Both the position numbers and the translations under genes were made by a program. Shown piece after piece: positions 42,841-51,742 of a stretch of DNA of 64,000 nucleotides. This stretch comes from Massiliimalia timonensis (GTDB lineage Bacteria; Bacillota; Clostridia; Oscillospirales; Ruminococcaceae). The notes beneath the pieces were generated by a model. It was given only the letters and a program-made list of their open reading frames with translations, ran no database searches and was not told the origin of the DNA. The DNA lies in assembly GCF_900186585.1 (NCBI RefSeq), contig NZ_FYDD01000002.1, positions 248,001-312,000 of the forward strand. Direction: 5' to 3'. Positions within the stretch are counted from its first letter, which is position 1; the number at the start of each line of letters is the position of its first letter.

Positions 42841-43623
42841 ATGGCAGTAAAAGAAACTTTTGCAACACGGCTTCGAGGATTACGTGAAGCATGTGGACTA
42901 ACTCAAGCGGAGTTAGCTGACGAATTAAAAATATCAAGGGGAAGTTTAAGCTTTTATGAGAATGCCGAGAGAACCCCGGATATTGAAATTTTGGATAAAG
43001 TAACTTTTCTTTTCGGTGTACCTACAGATTATTTACTCGGATATGTTGACACTACCCACGAAGAAAATCAAGATGTAAATTTGTTTTTAGGCTTGAGTGA
43101 TAAAGCAATACAAAATATAAAAGAAGATGTTGTTGATCAAGAAGTTTTGAGCATGTTAATTGAAAATGATTTATTTTGCCATATAACTAGAGATATTTAT
43201 AAAATTGTGAAACGTGATGACGAATTTGGAGAAATTTTAGAAAATATTGAACAGTTAGATTTAACAGAGGATATGGCGCGTAAATTTACATCTTTTTTTT
43301 CTATGGACAGCCTCCATTCTGCTACAGGGTATGACTATTTAAAATATAAAACGTTTTCTTCTTTTGAAAAGGTGTTGGATTCTACCATTAAAAGGTTAAA
43401 AGAAAAAAGAATCCAAAATTATACAGATGATGAATTGAAACAGTTATTTGATACAATGGAAGAAAAATTAAAAAAATTATCATATTATGATAACGAGTGG
43501 AAAAAAATTAAAGAACGTGAAGAAAAAATAAAACAACAAACAGAAAAAGAATGGAAAGAATTTTTAAAAAGTGATTCTGTTGAATCCAAAATTCATAGGG
43601 CTAGAATGAATGGTAAGTATTGA
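42841..43623 (+). CDS. CI-like XRE repressor
   Basis: Protein of 260 aa. The helix-turn-helix is LTQAELADELKISRGSLSFY, with the linker VPTDYLLGYVD. The C-terminal 110 residues form a charged coiled coil (DSTIKRLKEKRIQNYTDDEL and onward) rather than a LexA-type protease domain, so a partner protein rather than self-cleavage may lift repression. ATG 42841 follows AGAGGTG. It is divergent from the small helix-turn-helix genes and directly precedes the integrase, as stl precedes int in phage-inducible islands. Confidence 0.85.
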   Translation: MAVKETFATRLRGLREACGLTQAELADELKISRGSLSFYENAERTPDIEILDKVTFLFGVPTDYLLGYVDTTHEENQDVNLFLGLSDKAIQNIKEDVVDQEVLSMLIENDLFCHITRDIYKIVKRDDEFGEILENIEQLDLTEDMARKFTSFFSMDSLHSATGYDYLKYKTFSSFEKVLDSTIKRLKEKRIQNYTDDELKQLFDTMEEKLKKLSYYDNEWKKIKEREEKIKQQTEKEWKEFLKSDSVESKIHRARMNGKY

Positions 43624-43643
43624 CTGGATTCGGGGTGAACAAA

Positions 43644-44822
43644 ATGCCAACAATCACACAGAGGAACGGGACATATAAAATCACTGTATCCTGTGGATAT
43701 GATTCCAACGGGAAACAGATTAGACAGCATAAGACTTGGAAACCCGCTCCCGGTATGACAAAAAAGCAGATTGAAAAGGAACTGCAAAGGCAAGCTGTAT
43801 TGTTCGAGGAAGAATGTGACGGGCTGAGTTTGGGCGGTAATATCAAGTTTGCAGACTTTGCAGAACAATGGTTCACTGAGTATGCGGAAAAACGTCTAAA
43901 GGCTAGGACTATTGCTCGCTCCCGGCAATTATCTGTAAGAACGTATGAAGCGATCGGACATTTAAGAATGGATAAGATTACCACCCGACACATACAGAAA
44001 TTTATCAATAATCTGTCGGAAAATGGAATCAATCAGAAAACAGGAAAGGGACTTGCACCAAAAACAATATTGCATTACCGTTGTTTTATTTCTGGTATTT
44101 TTGAATATGCTGTCAGAATGAAAATGATTCGTGATAACCCGTGCCGTGGGGTGATACTTCCACAAATAGAACACAAGGAGCACGACTGTTACACACTGGA
44201 AGAAATGCAGCACTTCCTTGACCTGTTGCAAAATGAGCCGTTGAAATATCAGGCTTTTTTCGTGCTGGCAGTTTACGGCGGTTTCCGGCGTGGGGAACTC
44301 TTGGGGCTGGAATGGAAAGACATTGATTTTGAAACAGGGGTTGTCAATATTCGTCGCACGTCGCTTTACACCAAAGAAAAGGGTATCTTTACCGATACGC
44401 CAAAGACAAAAGGTTCTATGCGTTCCGTCAAAATGCCCCCGGAAGTTATCAGCATTTTAAAACGGCACCGTTCAGACCAAAGCAAGGAGATTTTCAAACT
44501 AGGCGATCAGTGGCATTATACAGACAGGCTTTTTACAGCTTGGAATGGAGAACCTATGAATCCAAACAATCCTTATGATTGGCTGGAATTGTTCTGTAAG
44601 CGTACGGGGATGCGTTTTCTTGGGATTCACAGTTTTCGTCATTTCAATGCTAGCGTGCTGATTACAAGCGGTATAGATGCCCGAACGGTTTCGGCTTCAT
44701 TGGGGCACTCTAACACTTCTACCACGTTAAACATATACGCCCACACTTTTGCAGAAGCGCAAGCAAAAGCAAGTGAAGCAATCTCCAGCGCACTCAACAT
44801 GACATTCCAAAAGAAAGCATAA
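43644..44822 (+). CDS. int: Tyrosine integrase of the tRNA-Glu element
   Basis: Protein of 392 aa. An arm-binding N-terminus, a SAM-like core-binding domain (about 70-170) and a catalytic domain are present. Catalytic residues: Arg in GGFRRGELLGLEW, HSFRHFNA (H-x-x-R), GHSNTSTTLNIYAH (His/Tyr). It lies 190 bp from the right att repeat, as integrases usually do. Repeats of TTTGGTGTTTAT next to both ends are likely its arm sites. Start ATG 43644 follows GGGGTGAAC. Confidence 0.95.
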   Translation: MPTITQRNGTYKITVSCGYDSNGKQIRQHKTWKPAPGMTKKQIEKELQRQAVLFEEECDGLSLGGNIKFADFAEQWFTEYAEKRLKARTIARSRQLSVRTYEAIGHLRMDKITTRHIQKFINNLSENGINQKTGKGLAPKTILHYRCFISGIFEYAVRMKMIRDNPCRGVILPQIEHKEHDCYTLEEMQHFLDLLQNEPLKYQAFFVLAVYGGFRRGELLGLEWKDIDFETGVVNIRRTSLYTKEKGIFTDTPKTKGSMRSVKMPPEVISILKRHRSDQSKEIFKLGDQWHYTDRLFTAWNGEPMNPNNPYDWLELFCKRTGMRFLGIHSFRHFNASVLITSGIDARTVSASLGHSNTSTTLNIYAHTFAEAQAKASEAISSALNMTFQKKA

Positions 44823-44870
44823 AATTAAGAGCAGGCCGGCCCTGAAAACGGGGTTGAAAACCTGCTCTTT

Positions 44871-44916
44871 TTTGGTGTTTATTTGGTGTTTATTCATGCA
44901 AAAACAAACACCAAAT
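44871..44916. promoter_or_regulatory. Probable arm-type integrase sites near attR
   Basis: TTTGGTGTTTATT twice in direct order (44871-44883, 44882-44894) and once inverted (about 44903-44916). The same sequence occurs three times just inside attL. Confidence 0.55.
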
Positions 44917-45572
44917 TATGAAATTGTATAAAACAAGAAAATGCCACAAATGCCTTTATAATGGGGTTTCTGGGCTCTTTTTGAGTCCTTAAAAAACGTT
45001 TTTGGGCGCTTTCGACCCCCGTACGGAGTGCCAATATTAGAAGCCTGTAAATCCTTTGGTAAAGGGGTTTGCGGGCTTTTTGTTTTTCTAAGGTTTTAAT
45101 TTTGGTCGTTGTTTGGTCTTTATTGTGCTTATGGTGAGTTTTTGGCAAATATGTTGGCTGAATTTTTATTGGGCAGAGTATGGGAATACTGGAAAACTCC
45201 GTTACTAATATAACTTTTCTGCTGAATACATACGGCAACAGTACTGCTGTCTTTTTTGAAACGAAATACATCACTCGGTTTGGAAAAGGAAACAAGCCGG
45301 TTGGTTGATCAAAGACGATGACTATAAATATGAAACGAACTGGGAAAGTCTTGCCAAACAGCAAAACTTTCCATGCCCATTTATATAAATATTTATATAA
45401 ATAATCACATTATTTTTTTAATAATTGATATGAAATCGATAAAATATGATATAATAATACTATATTTATGGATTAAAAGTAAAATTTCCGATAGAATAGG
45501 GATCGTTTTTGTTGGGAAGTATTGAATGCAAATATAAAACTATTTATAATTATTTATGTAGGGGAGAAAAGG
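44917..45572. other. attR flank and junction sequence
   Basis: Apart from the 96-bp repeat, no intact gene is seen. Just past attR (45107-45155) the sequence TTTGGTCTTTATTGTGC and TTATGGTGAGTTTTTGGC resembles the inside of attL. At 45310-45387 a short plus-strand frame (WLIKDDDYKYETNWESLAKQ) may be a gene remnant. AT-rich sequence follows to the LacI gene. Confidence 0.5.
45011..45106 (+). repeat. attR: 96-bp direct repeat, right copy
   Basis: Exact copy of 25556-25651, carrying the tRNA-Glu 3' end (T loop onward) and terminator. It is the second boundary of the integrated element. Confidence 0.93.
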
Positions 45573-46583
45573 ATGAAAAGCAATATCAAAAAGATCAGTG
45601 AGATAACCGGGTATTCCCCAGCTACCATATCAAATGCACTGAATCACAAAAGAGGAGTCAATAAGGATACTGCGGAACGCATTTTAAAGGTGGCTCAGGA
45701 GATCGGATATGTAAGCAGGGTCAAGGTCAACTCCATTAAATTTGTGATTTATAAACGGGATGGGCTGGTAGTCGCAGACACGCCTTTTTTTGCGGCGCTT
45801 ATAGAAGGGGTGGACCAAGCTTGCCGGGATGCAGGCTATGATACTGTGATCTATACCATCAATCAGGGGGAGCAGGAGCATAGGCTGCGCATTCAAGACA
45901 TCATCCGGGACAATTCAGCCGGGATATTGCTTTTGGCAACGGAACTGACAAGAGAGGACATGAAGATATTTGAACAATCATGCAGTCCATTAGTGGTAAT
46001 GGATGCTTGGTTTGAAAATATGGCATTTGACACAGTGCTTGCTAATAACGAGGATTCGGTGAAAGACGCAGTGAATTTCCTGTTTGATAAAGGTCACCGA
46101 GAGATAGGATATTTAAGCGGTAATGTGCATACAAGAAATTTTGTGGATCGGGGAACAGGGTACCGAAAGGCGATGGCAGAGAAGAAATTACAGGTAAATC
46201 CTGCGTACAGGGTCCGGCTAACACCTACAATGGATGGGGCCTATAAAGATATGTGCCAATACCTTGGAGCTGGGCCGAAGCTTCCCAGCGCGTACATTGC
46301 TGATAATGATATTATTGCTTTAGGAGCAATGAAAGCGCTGAAACAATTTGGGTATAAGATCCCCAAGGATGTTTCTATTATCGGCTTTGACGATCTTCCG
46401 TTTTCAGAAATATCTTCCCCCGGGCTGACAACGATCAAATTTTTTCAAAAGGAGATGGGAAGGATAGCAGTACAGCGACTGGTTGAAAAAATTAGGACGA
46501 GCGGTATGATCAACACAAAAATACAAATCAGCACACAGTTTGTAGAACGTGAAAGCGTACTAGATTTGCGGAAAAATTTTTAA
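45573..46583 (+). CDS. LacI-family regulator of the downstream glycosidase
   Basis: Protein of 336 aa. Helix-turn-helix IKKISEITGYSPATISNALN, hinge, then a sugar-binding sensor domain (FFAALIEGVDQACRDAGYD, AYIADNDIIALGAMKAL, DVSIIGFDDLPFSEI). ATG 45573 follows GGGGAGAAAAGG; a longer frame to 45522 lacks a ribosome site. Only 40 bp separate it from the glycosidase gene, so the two form an operon and the regulator probably controls it. Confidence 0.92.
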   Translation: MKSNIKKISEITGYSPATISNALNHKRGVNKDTAERILKVAQEIGYVSRVKVNSIKFVIYKRDGLVVADTPFFAALIEGVDQACRDAGYDTVIYTINQGEQEHRLRIQDIIRDNSAGILLLATELTREDMKIFEQSCSPLVVMDAWFENMAFDTVLANNEDSVKDAVNFLFDKGHREIGYLSGNVHTRNFVDRGTGYRKAMAEKKLQVNPAYRVRLTPTMDGAYKDMCQYLGAGPKLPSAYIADNDIIALGAMKALKQFGYKIPKDVSIIGFDDLPFSEISSPGLTTIKFFQKEMGRIAVQRLVEKIRTSGMINTKIQISTQFVERESVLDLRKNF

Positions 46584-46623
46584 ATAAAAGAATTAAATGA
46601 GAATAGGAAGAGTGATAAAAGTG

Positions 46624-48162
46624 ATGGATACAGTGGAAAAATGGGGTGTTTTTGAAGTAGCCGCCAATGGTCATGCAGATAAAAACCCCTTTGTGGATTA
46701 TACCATTCAAGGCACCTTTTCCGGTAAAAATGAAACGGTTACAGTAGATGGTTTTTATGACGGTAACGGCATGTACAAAGTGCGTTTCATGCCTTCTTTT
46801 GAAGGGGAATACACCTATAAAGTGAGCGGTACTTTTTCTGAAGAACCAATCGCCGGGAACTTTACCGTGACGGCGCCGTCAAAAGGGAATCACGGCCCTG
46901 TACGGGTAGCAAATACCTACCATCTGGCTTATGAGGACGGAACCCCTTATTATTCTGTAGGGACCACCTGCTATGTCTGGACCCACCAGTCCGAAGAATT
47001 GCAACAGAAAACCTTGGATACTTTGAGAAAAGGATACTTCAATAAGATCCGTTTCTGCGTATTCCCCAAACACTATGATTACAACCTGCGGGAGCCGATC
47101 ACCTATCCGTTTGAGGGCACGCCGATGGACAGCTCTGTCCTGACAAAAGAAAACTTCATGGATTATGAAGGCGCGGCAGAGGGGAATCACTGGGATTTCA
47201 CCCGGTTTAATCCAGTGCATTTCCGGCTTTTTGAAAAACGGATCCAGGATTTAATGGAAATGGGGATCGAGGCGGATCTGATCATTCTCCATCCATATGA
47301 CCGCTGGGGTTTTTCTGAAATGGATGCGGAATCGGACGACCGCTACTGGAACTATGTCATTGCGCGGTTTGCGGCTTACCGGAACGTTTGGTGGAGCCTT
47401 GCCAACGAATTTGACATTATGAAAAAGAAAACACTCGCGGATTGGGAACGTTACGCCCGAATCATCTGCGAAAAGGACCCCTATAACCATCTCCGTTCGG
47501 TTCACCACTGCGGGCAGCAATATGACTACAAACGTCCGTGGATCACCCATTGCAGCTTACAACGGATCGACCGCCATCAGACCACCGAATTGACTGCTGA
47601 ATACGCTCAGCGTTTCCAAAAGCCGGTCATCTGGGACGAGATCGCCTATGAGGGGAACATCAACCACTGCTGGGGGAATATTTCCGGGCAGGAGCTGGTG
47701 CGCCGCTTTTGGGAAGCAACGATTCGCGGGGGATATGCCGGACACGGGGAAACCTATATGCACCCAGAGGATATTCTTTGGTGGAGCCATGGCGGAGAAC
47801 TGCACGGGGACAGCCCGGAACGGATCAAATTCCTGCACCGGATTTTGTGCGAGACGCCGGGGCTGGGCCTGCAGCCGATGAGCATGCCGGTATATAACCG
47901 GAGCAATGCCTTTGCGTGGGATGACGAGGTCGCGGTCCCGGTAGACGGAGCATACCGCGGAACTTATTTTTTGCTGTACTTTGGATATTTCCGCCCTGCA
48001 TTCCGGGAGTACCTGCTGGACAATGAGAATGAATACGAGGTAGAAGTGATCGATACCTGGGAAATGACCATTAAAAAGGCGGGAACTTTTAAAGGGAAAA
48101 TCCATGTCGACCTGCCGGGAAAAGAGTATATGGCGATTCGGATCAGAAAGGTGGAACACTAA
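46624..48162 (+). CDS. DUF5060/DUF4038/DUF5605 glycoside hydrolase-like protein
   Basis: Protein of 512 aa. The N-terminal beta-sandwich (VEKWGVFEVAANGHADKNPF) is DUF5060-like. A TIM barrel follows (YSVGTTCYVWTHQ, KIRFCVFPKHYDYN, WWSLANEFDIM with a probable acid/base Glu, KPVIWDEIAYEGN with a probable nucleophile Glu). The C-terminus is a small beta domain (DUF5605). There is no signal peptide, so it acts in the cytoplasm on imported oligosaccharides. The substrate is unknown. ATG 46624 or GTG 46621 is the start. Confidence 0.85.
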   Translation: MDTVEKWGVFEVAANGHADKNPFVDYTIQGTFSGKNETVTVDGFYDGNGMYKVRFMPSFEGEYTYKVSGTFSEEPIAGNFTVTAPSKGNHGPVRVANTYHLAYEDGTPYYSVGTTCYVWTHQSEELQQKTLDTLRKGYFNKIRFCVFPKHYDYNLREPITYPFEGTPMDSSVLTKENFMDYEGAAEGNHWDFTRFNPVHFRLFEKRIQDLMEMGIEADLIILHPYDRWGFSEMDAESDDRYWNYVIARFAAYRNVWWSLANEFDIMKKKTLADWERYARIICEKDPYNHLRSVHHCGQQYDYKRPWITHCSLQRIDRHQTTELTAEYAQRFQKPVIWDEIAYEGNINHCWGNISGQELVRRFWEATIRGGYAGHGETYMHPEDILWWSHGGELHGDSPERIKFLHRILCETPGLGLQPMSMPVYNRSNAFAWDDEVAVPVDGAYRGTYFLLYFGYFRPAFREYLLDNENEYEVEVIDTWEMTIKKAGTFKGKIHVDLPGKEYMAIRIRKVEH

Positions 48163-48191
48163 CAATAACGTTGTTAACGCTCTGATTGCTG

Positions 48192-48225
48192 ACAGCTGTC
48201 TGGTTTTTTCAGGCGGCTGTTTTGG
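48192..48225 (+). terminator. Terminator after LacI/glycosidase operon
   Basis: ACAGCTGTCTG and CAGGCGGCTGT form a stem with G-U pairs, followed by TTTT. Confidence 0.6.
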
Positions 48226-48793
48226 CAACAAATTACTGGAGCAGAAAGCGATCGTCTTTTATCATAATATTGGGAAACAGGCAGGAGGATAGTGTGAAAA
48301 ATACTTTTTCACACCCCGTTTTTGTGCCTTTGCTGCAAAAAGCAAAGCGGCAATCGGCTTCGCCGAGCGGCACAAATTCCGAAGAAAGGAATGATTGATT
48401 TTTATGGGGCGGCTGAAATTATCGCAAAATGGGGATTATTTGGAGAAAAATGGCAGGAATTGATTGAGATACCAAAACAACAGAAAATCTATGATGGATC
48501 GCTGTTTTCGGGCGTCCTTATGAAGAGCATCAAATGTTTTTGCTGACCCCCTTCCCAAAACTTGGAGGCCCGTTCTGAACAAGTGTGTATGGCTGAATCA
48601 GAAAGGATGACGGTGGTATATATCCCGTATCATGATAAAATCACGATTCTGCGAGGTTTGAGCGAATATATGGTAAAGCTGTTTGCATTAGGATCCAAAA
48701 AAGTGATCCTCCCCCTGATGAGTGTCTATGATGGAAAAACAAAGCTCCATTTATCTGACTTAAACGAAGATATGCTGTTGATCGCAAGTAAAT

Positions 48794-48832
48794 AAAAGGG
48801 GCGGCCGAAATCATTTCGGCCGCCCCTTTTTA
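48794..48832. terminator. Bidirectional terminator at P-type ATPase end
   Basis: AAAAGGGGCGGCCGAAAT with its reverse complement, an 18-bp stem flanked by A and T runs. Confidence 0.9.
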
Positions 48833-48841
48833 AACGAAAAT

Positions 48842-51403
48842 TTATTTGCCACGGATGATGCGGAACAACTGGATGAGCAGGGTAGGAACGATGGAACATA
48901 CAAGGATAGCCAGCAGCTGGAACCCGTTTAATGGAGCGATGCTGAATAAACGTTCCAAAGGAGGGCACAGCAGGACTAATGCCAATAGCCCAGCCCCTAG
49001 ACAAAAAGCACCAATACTATACGGGTTTTTGAAAAATCCGAGCTTTACCAGCGACCCTTTGCCGCGTGCGTTGAAGCCATGCCACAGCCGGCCTAGGCAC
49101 AGGGTCGCGAACGCCATGGTGCTGGCGGTTGCGGCATTAACTGTCAATCCCAGATAGAAAGCGACCAAGGTTGCAATGGTAAGAAGTATCCCCTGTGTTA
49201 CGATTTGGGACAAGAACTGGGAGGTCAAAATGGACTCTTTGCTGTCCCGCGGCGGTTCATGCAGAAGCTCTTTTGCGGGAGGCTCCATGCTGACTGCGAT
49301 AGCAGGAAGGCTGTCGGTCAACAGATTGATGAACAGCAGGTGTACCGCTGCAAAAGGGACAGGCAGGCCCATCAAAGAACAAAACAGGACTGCTAAGATC
49401 CCGGCAGTGTTCCCGGAAAGGAGAAATCCGATCGCATTTTTGATATTGCTGTAAATGTTACGACCGTTTGCTACGGCCTTGATAATGGTGGCAAAGTTGT
49501 CATCGGTCAGGATCATAGAGGCGGCGTCTTTAGAAACTTCGGTGCCGGTGATCCCCATTGCGATCCCGATATCCGCTTTTTTCAGGGCGGGGGCATCATT
49601 GACACCATCCCCAGTCATTGCCACCACGTTGCCAAGCTTTTGCCATAACCCGACGATACGGATCTTATGTTCTGGTGAAACGCGGGCATACACAGAGATA
49701 TGCGGAAGTTTATGGCTTAAGGTCTCGTCATCCATTTGATCTAATTCCGAACCGGTAACAGCTAAGTCTCCGTCTTTTAGAATACCGATTTTTTTTGCAA
49801 TAGCGGAGGCAGTTGCCACATGGTCGCCAGTGATCATAATTGGTTTGATACCTGCACGGTAGCAGTCTGCGACAGCCTGTGCAGATTCAGCGCGCGGCGG
49901 GTCGACCATCGCCACTAATCCTAAAAAGGTATATCCGTTTTCAGATTCCTGTGAGACTTCACAGGAATTTAAGATTTTTTGCGCAAAGGCAAGTACTCGG
50001 AGCCCTTGCTCAGAAAAGCTCTGGTTTGCTTTCCGGATGACCTCACGGTCCTCGTCGGTGATGGGGCGAACTATCCCCTGATCAGTGATATGGTCTACCC
50101 GCTGAAGCAAAACATCTGGTGCGCCCTTGGTCAAAAGCAGGCAATCCTGCCCGATCTGATGGACGGTGCTCATCAATTTCCGGTCGGAGTCAAAGGGAAG
50201 CTCTGCCTGACGGGGATATTGCTTGAGCATGTCAAAATAATCGGTATGTGCAAGCCGGTATGCGTCGATCAGGGCAGTTTCCGTTGGGTCGCCTAGGGTA
50301 GAATCACCGGAAACACTGCCGTCGTTGCAAAGAATGGAGGCCAACTGTAGCCGGTCGCTCTGGATGGGGTCAAAGACATAGGAATCCGTGACAGTCATAC
50401 GGTTCTGGGTCAGGGTGCCGGTTTTGTCAGAACAGATGACCGATACACAGCCTAGGCCTTCAACAGCCTGGAGTTTTTTCATAATGGCATGCTCTTTCGC
50501 CATTTTAGAGGTACCGATCGCCAATGAGATCGTAACGATGGAAGACAATGCCTCTGGGATCGCTGCAACTGCCAGCGCTACAGCAAACATCAGGGAATCC
50601 AGAACAGGCATTTGCCGGAACAGGCTGATCCCGAATACCAGCGCGCAGACCGCTAAAATCAGAATAGACAGCTTTTTGCTGAAGTTATCCAAGCTGACCT
50701 GTAAGGGGGTTCGGCGCTCCTGCGTGGTGTTCATCAGGGTCGCGATCCGGCCGATCTCGGTGTCCATCCCGGTAGAAGTCACCAGCACCAAGGCACGCCC
50801 ATAGGTAACGAGGGAGCTGGAGAACACCATGTTTTTCTGATCGCCCAAAGCAATATGGTCGCCTTCAATGATTTCTTCGGTTTTGTCAACGCTTTCCGCT
50901 TCCCCGGTCAGGGCGCTTTCCTGCACCTGCAGGGAATGACATTCGATGATCCGTCCATCTGCCGGGACTAGGTCGCCGGCTTCCAGTACAACGACATCCC
51001 CCGGAACGACTAAGGCGGAGGGGATCTCCTGCCGTTCTCCGTCCCGCAGCACCTTTGCGTTAGGAGATGACAAGGAGCGCAAGCTTTCCAGGGATTTTTC
51101 CGCCTTGAAATGCTGAACGGTACCAAGGATCGCATTGAGGATGATCACTGCAAAAATGACGATGGTGCTCTCCAAATTTCCAGTAAACATGGAAATGATC
51201 CCTGCGACAATCAAAATAATGACCAGAAGATCCTTGAATTGTTCTATAAATACCTGCAGAGGCCCTTTTTTCTTTTCCTCTTGCAGCCGGTTTTCTCCAA
51301 ACCGTTTCAACGCCTGCTCGGCCTGCTGCTGGGTCAAACCCTGAAAACCGCTGTCATATTCTGAAAGCAGTTGTGCAGAGGGACATTTGTAAAATTCTTT
51401 CAT
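48842..51403 (-). CDS. P-type II cation ATPase, probable Mn2+/Ca2+ exporter
   Basis: Protein of 853 aa, like PacL/SERCA. The N-terminal cation-ATPase domain (GLTQQQAEQALKRFGENRLQ), ESALTGEAESV, the phosphorylation site CSDKTGTLTQNRM, KGAPDVLL, TGDGVNDAPALKKADIGIAM and C-terminal TM helices are all present. ATG 51403 follows AAAGGAGC. A yybP-ykoY riboswitch upstream points to manganese as the signal and perhaps the substrate. A single transcription unit. Confidence 0.93.
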   Translation of the reverse strand: MKEFYKCPSAQLLSEYDSGFQGLTQQQAEQALKRFGENRLQEEKKKGPLQVFIEQFKDLLVIILIVAGIISMFTGNLESTIVIFAVIILNAILGTVQHFKAEKSLESLRSLSSPNAKVLRDGERQEIPSALVVPGDVVVLEAGDLVPADGRIIECHSLQVQESALTGEAESVDKTEEIIEGDHIALGDQKNMVFSSSLVTYGRALVLVTSTGMDTEIGRIATLMNTTQERRTPLQVSLDNFSKKLSILILAVCALVFGISLFRQMPVLDSLMFAVALAVAAIPEALSSIVTISLAIGTSKMAKEHAIMKKLQAVEGLGCVSVICSDKTGTLTQNRMTVTDSYVFDPIQSDRLQLASILCNDGSVSGDSTLGDPTETALIDAYRLAHTDYFDMLKQYPRQAELPFDSDRKLMSTVHQIGQDCLLLTKGAPDVLLQRVDHITDQGIVRPITDEDREVIRKANQSFSEQGLRVLAFAQKILNSCEVSQESENGYTFLGLVAMVDPPRAESAQAVADCYRAGIKPIMITGDHVATASAIAKKIGILKDGDLAVTGSELDQMDDETLSHKLPHISVYARVSPEHKIRIVGLWQKLGNVVAMTGDGVNDAPALKKADIGIAMGITGTEVSKDAASMILTDDNFATIIKAVANGRNIYSNIKNAIGFLLSGNTAGILAVLFCSLMGLPVPFAAVHLLFINLLTDSLPAIAVSMEPPAKELLHEPPRDSKESILTSQFLSQIVTQGILLTIATLVAFYLGLTVNAATASTMAFATLCLGRLWHGFNARGKGSLVKLGFFKNPYSIGAFCLGAGLLALVLLCPPLERLFSIAPLNGFQLLAILVCSIVPTLLIQLFRIIRGK

Positions 51404-51478
51404 AGATTTTGCTCCTTTTCCATTCTCTTTCAGTCTTCCCGATCCTTGGGAGTTCATGCAAAAAAAGGAAATAAAAAA

Positions 51479-51600
51479 GACTTTTGCCATAGTAAACAAC
51501 TACGGTAAAAGTCTTGCAATTTCAAGCATTAGCGGGCACGAAGCCGAATTGACGCCAAATGCTACGAAAAAATTCGTAAGCTACTCCCTTTTTCCTTATT
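51479..51600 (-). ncRNA. yybP-ykoY (Mn2+) riboswitch with terminator
   Basis: On the minus strand the leader has AAAAAGGGAGTAGC, a variable hairpin, a second conserved part (GGCGTCAATTCGGC, GCCCGCTAATGC) and GCAAGACTTTT. This is the yybP-ykoY layout: GGGAGUAGC opposite GCAAGAC across helix P1. The P1 3' strand is also the first arm of a terminator (GACTTTTaCC...GGcAAAAGTC then TTTTTT, 51513-51479). Metal binding would therefore favour read-through. Confidence 0.85.
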
Positions 51601-51603
51601 TTT

Positions 51604-51632
51604 ATCATAACGGTTTTATTCCCTGTTGTCAA
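51604..51632 (-). promoter_or_regulatory. Promoter of riboswitch/P-type ATPase
   Basis: On the minus strand TTGACA (51632-51627), 17 bp, TATGAT (51609-51604). Confidence 0.8.
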
Positions 51633-51742
51633 TGGGGGAGGGTGAAGTATTTGTAAACTTTTTTCGGATTCTTGTTTAAAATAGGGTGGTTTTGTCAATT
51701 CTTCTATCGGTACATAAATTATGGAGCAGGGAGGGGAACGTT

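Larger units (their letters stand above)
25556..45106. mobile_element. Integrative element in tRNA-Glu (about 19.5 kb)
   Basis: The boundaries are a perfect 96-bp direct repeat starting in the tRNA T loop. Contents from the left: DUF4258/MqsA pair, ribbon-helix-helix regulator, small ORFs, a nested Tn4451-like element (28372-36460), XRE regulator, hairpin-dense tract, type I TA candidate, sigma-like factor, small ORFs, P4-type primase/helicase, two small DNA-binding proteins, then a CI-like repressor and tyrosine integrase in the opposite direction. The int/repressor versus xis-like/primase arrangement recalls phage-inducible islands, but no terminase or capsid gene is seen. The element is about 11.4 kb without the nested insertion. 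Confidence 0.9.
48163..48841. other. Remnant-bearing gap
   Basis: A terminator follows the glycosidase gene. From 48294 several short plus-strand frames follow, none with clear signals. One (48396-48546) begins IDFYGAAEIIAKWGL, like the start of small helix-turn-helix proteins. Another (48562-48795) encodes 77 aa (TVVYIPYHDKITILRGLSEY) of no recognised family. They are probably gene remnants. Confidence 0.5.

Noticed and set aside
45011-45046. Second tRNA-Glu gene at the right att site
   Set aside because: Only the 3' end from the T loop onward is present. The D arm, anticodon arm and 5' acceptor strand are absent.
44894-45364. Minus-strand frame of 156 codons over attR
   Set aside because: It runs through the att repeat and tRNA fragment, and has no motif or ribosome site.
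47557-48231. Minus-strand frame opposite the DUF5060/DUF5605 glycosidase
   Set aside because: Shadow of a well-supported gene, with no domain of its own.
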